A stretch of DNA of 64,000 nt from Chrysemys picta bellii (Eukaryota; Chordata; Testudines; Emydidae). This document shows positions 60,600 through 64,000 of this stretch, in pieces. Both the position numbers and the translations under genes were made by a program. How positions within the stretch are numbered: the stretch's first letter is position 1; every line of letters begins with the position of its first letter. The stretch spans positions 17,384,572 to 17,448,571 of the forward strand of contig NC_088800.1 in assembly GCF_011386835.1 (NCBI RefSeq). Direction: 5' to 3'. The notes beneath the pieces were generated by a model that did no database searches, was not told the DNA's origin, and worked only from the letters and a program-made list of their open reading frames with translations.

Positions 60600-60745
60600 G
60601 CCTGAAAGAAGCTTTGGTTCTATTCCCAGCAATGGCACCAGATCACTGAGAGAGACTTTGAGCAGTTACCCAACTGTGCCTCCATTTTCTCTTCTGTGAG
60701 AAGATACTTTTCTGCCATGAAGGGATTATACGTGAAGCATAATTC
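60600..60745 (+). repeat. MIR-like SINE fragment
   Basis: It contains GGTTCTATTCCCAGCAATGG, TTTGAGCAGTTACCCAACTG and TGCCTCCATTTTCTCTTCTG, the sense order of the MIR core, strongly diverged. Confidence 0.65.
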
Positions 60746-62380
60746 ATTAATGTTTCTAAAGCACTTCGAAGGTCTCTGATGAAAGCAGCTACTTTTATGT
60801 GCACAAGTGCAAACTACCGGTCATATTTTCCTTCTGCACAAAAACATGCAAGGGGAACAAATTAATGCTTGAATTCCATGGCTCCACTGGAGATGTGGAG
60901 TCTACATATGTTACTCCCCCCATTCCTCACCAGTCTCTGGGACTGAGGAACATACAGGAGTGGGGCTTAAAAAGACAGTAAAGGTTGATGCCCTGCAGAG
61001 AACTGCACCCTCAGTCTTACTGATCTCAGGCAGCTGGTGGCTTCTTGCTTCCAGGCAGCACACCCTTTTCCCTCGATATGGCAGCATGGTAGGTCCAGAA
61101 GCAGCAAAGCACTTAACTCACTGCTCCCTTTAAATCTGAGTAGGACTGACAGAACATCACCAGTAACATTAATATTCCCTCAAGCAGTAACCCTGCAACT
61201 TTTTCAGTGGATCAAGCCCACAAATTTTCATGGGAGGTGGGGGAAATCATGTTGCTTAGTGTGTCATCTACTCCAATCCCTGACCCCACCCTCTTTTTCC
61301 ACCTGCCCCAGGAGCCAACACAGATGTTCTGACAAAATGGCAAGGTGCCTGAACTGTGCTACTTTCACCCACCAACACACACGCCCACTGCAGCTCTCTT
61401 GGCATATTGGTTACTTTCCATCATGGACAATCAGGGAAGAGCACATGGATCTACTATACATTGCAACAAATTCAGAGGACATCCGAACTTTTGGATGCTT
61501 AGCCAAACCCAATTTGCAAATCTGAGGTTCACCCCAAACCAGTTAACGTTTGGAGTCCAAATACTTTGAAAATCCATCTGCCCTATCAAAATAAAAACTT
61601 GACCAAATTAAGGGGAGAATCCCAAATCAGCTACATCCAAAACTGCCATTCAGGGCTCAAAATTGTCTTATGCAGTGTATAGCTCTATATTTCGCTCTTC
61701 TCATTAGGTCCAATGACAAGCACTACAGACCTTGTGAATGAGTGAGGTGCTCTATTTCTCTCTGAGTATGATTCCAAGTATAATATACTATCCTGTACCC
61801 TGAAAAAAAGGGTGGGTTAGTCCTCAAGAACCAGGGGGCTTGATAGTTATTTAACCAGAGCTGGTTTTGGAATTATACATTTTGGTGCAGAAGAAGTCTG
61901 CTTCTTGCCCATATGTCTTCTCCCCCTTCCCCACCTCCCCTGTTGTAACACTCTAGGGACTGCCTAATTCCTAAGCTAATACAGAAAAATGAGAAGCAGG
62001 AAAAAGACCATACTGCCCAACATGCCTGCCATGCTTTGATTATTATTAACCTAGTGTTCTAGTCTTTTAGCTGAAAGTGAAGTTTGCTGCACTCTGCGGT
62101 AAAACAAAAAGACAGGTTAATCTACTAAATGATTAGTGTTTGAGAAACGGAAATGTTTCCTAATGTAAAAAGATAAAAGGAGGACCCTATAGACAACCAT
62201 GATAAGGGATTTGATTGCCACTGGATGGGCCTTGTTTTTTCCAAGTAAACCCAATGCCTACTCCTGCTTGTTCACATCATGATGCAAAATAATCTGGGGC
62301 ATCAGGAATGGTTATTGCTCTGCGAAGGGTTATAACTGCACAGCTATGCAGAAGCTTGATGTGTTTTTGCACACTAAGGG
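60746..62380. other. Unassigned DNA
   Basis: The longest frame (61037-61525, plus, 162 codons) has no recognisable domain and is contradicted by a second overlapping frame. No gene is claimed. Confidence 0.4.
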
Positions 62381-62463
62381 GCAGACCCTCAGCTGGTTCA
62401 AGTGGTCACAGCTCTACTGAAGTCACTGGAGCTTTGCCAATTTACCTCAGCTGAGGATCTGCT
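62381..62463. repeat. Hairpin repeat
   Basis: GCAGACCCTCAGCTGG / CAGCTGAGGATCTGC are inverted ends around AGCTCTACTGAAGTCACTGG. Related pieces lie at 41963-42015 and 52344-52427. Confidence 0.8.
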
Positions 62464-64000
62464 ACTGAAAACTTAAAAATGCCTGGAAAAATAAAGGCTG
62501 AGAAATACATCTTTAAAAGCGGCTTGTATTTATTTGAATCAAGCATTACATTTAGCAATAAAGCTGGCAATGGAGGATCAGTTGATTTAATGGTTGAGCT
62601 CTCCCAATTAAATCTGACCATGGTTTGCTTCATCAGCAAATTATTTGTCACGCTTAGCAGAGAGTTTCCAAAACTCTGTCATATTGTCATATGCATGTAA
62701 CAAGCAGGGAAAAACTGCTCCACGGAGTTGCTTTTGGAACAAAAAAGAGAAGTGTGGTTTGGGATTCATGCTTCATAGGCAATCAGATTCTCTCCCCCCT
62801 CCCTCCCCCCCCGCCCCCGACAGTGGCTGTTATTAAAGAAATCAGATCCTTGATAAAGTTGCTAGAGTGTTTCCAGGTTAGTTCCATTTTCTCCGTTAGG
62901 TTACTTATTTCAATACATTTTATTTAAAAACTATTTAGGTTGAGCAGGTGTCCAAGAAAGTTACTCAACTTTATTCATTACATGATCATTTACAAACATG
63001 CAGTATAGCAGCATCTTACATTACTCTCATACTACCATTTTTTGATGCACTTGAAGACAGACCATGGCAAAATATGAAAATTACGGCAAAATAAAATATT
63101 TAAATAGCCTCTCCCTGGTTATTCAAGTTGAATAGCTCAAAACCATTGAAATATTCTAGAATCACCCCTGACGAGTTGCTGAACGTGGGCAAAATGAGAG
63201 GTTTTACCCATGCATCTCATGTAGGCACTGCTCAGAAGACAAATAATTTATGGATCAACCTTCTAGAGCGAGTAATGTTTCATCTGCTTGAATTAGGTTT
63301 CAATCAAATCTTAAGGTGAAACATATTTCTATAATGAAAGCAAAGAGGTTGGATAAGAAAAACGGTCACTATTTCAGTAAAAGTTAAACATTACATCAAT
63401 GATACACTTGTGCAACAAGTAACAGTTGCCTTTACCTTAGGGAGCACTGGCCATATAAATTACTTCTGACTACTTTCTCTAATTGCCACTCAGAATGTAT
63501 ACATGGAAATGCCAGGTAGGTGCTAAAGGAATAGTGCCCGGTAGTAGCGTATTAAAAATGTGGAGATATTCTGGGAAGAAAATAACCTTGACAACTATGG
63601 CTTTATGGTTGTTTGAAACTGATACATACCACCCTCTTCACTATTTGCAGTAAGGTTCTAAAAATAGTTGGCAGAAGACTCTAAAGAACTTATCCCCCTT
63701 CAGCTTTATGAAATATCAACAGCCTTCCGAGGATACTTATCTGGATTATTTAGCCTTAAATCCTCCTGAATACACAATACTCATCTCCCCTTGGCTGCAG
63801 AGTTCTAAACACTTAACAATTAAATGAGTGGATACCTTATGTAGTATGTTTTCCCTCCTCTTTTCAGCTTTCTATTTCTTTCAACAGCAAGTTACAGTCA
63901 CTGAAGAATTTCTTTTCATGTTAATTTAGTTCTGACCCATATTAGAGCCTTCTGACTACCACACAGATGCCTGAATCAAATAGCAAAACATCTTGTATAC
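62464..64000. other. Unassigned DNA
   Basis: No gene or repeat family recognised. A C-rich run lies at about 62794-62819. Confidence 0.45.

Noticed and set aside
61037..61525. 162-codon plus-strand frame as a host gene
   Set aside because: No recognisable domain, and a second overlapping frame runs through the same bases.
1..64000. CRISPR array, bacterial operon or phage
   Set aside because: No regularly spaced identical repeats and no prokaryotic gene density. The repeats present are vertebrate SINEs, LINEs and transposons.

Overview
The window looks like a piece of vertebrate nuclear DNA, most likely from a cryptodiran turtle. The basis is its repeats: at least four copies of a tRNA-headed SINE with the GGGATAGCTCAGTGG head and GGGATATCTCCATT tail typical of turtle Cry-type SINEs, many 3'-truncated CR1 LINE pieces, MIR remnants, a DIRS-type tyrosine-recombinase retrotransposon, a Gmr1-like Ty3/Gypsy element, and a dense set of short hAT-like elements with 8-bp target-site duplications. 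I found no host exon, rRNA, tRNA, CRISPR array or operon that I can support. The rest is AT-rich, stop-rich intergenic or intronic DNA.

Layout. 1-17350 is mostly unassigned, with a degenerate minisatellite (2258-2570), two SINEs, a LINE reverse-transcriptase tail (6810-6975), a CR1 carrying a SINE (7503-8142), microsatellites, a CR1/MIR nest (13347-13985) and a foldback element (16749-17047). 17350-24415 is one DIRS element on the minus strand. It has terminal inverted repeats, an internal complementary region, open RT/RNase H/methylase-like and tyrosine-recombinase frames, and a broken gag split by a 1.13-kb hAT-like insertion with a perfect 8-bp duplication. 24416-42830 holds more hAT-like elements (25677-26017, 26135-26401, 29861-29984), a long CR1 piece (31768-32700), a 2.15-kb-spaced direct repeat (about 33405 and 35555) and long featureless stretches.

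42831-48818 is the most unusual part. It is a decayed Gmr1-like Ty3/Gypsy element on the minus strand (gag with a SCAN-like domain, zinc knuckle, protease, integrase, then RT), with integrase upstream of RT. It is flanked by two roughly 1-kb LTR-like blocks in opposite rather than direct orientation. 48819-64000 returns to hAT-like elements (50660-50784, 51320-51627, 55300-55667, 59138-59975), CR1 and MIR pieces, hairpin repeats and unassigned DNA.

The genes present belong to transposable elements, not to a host pathway. The DIRS frames would supply reverse transcription and recombinase-mediated integration, but its gag is dead. The Gmr1-like element is dead in every domain. I see no clearly new biological system. 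The best leads are the SCAN-like gag, the head-to-head LTR arrangement and the well-preserved DIRS structure.
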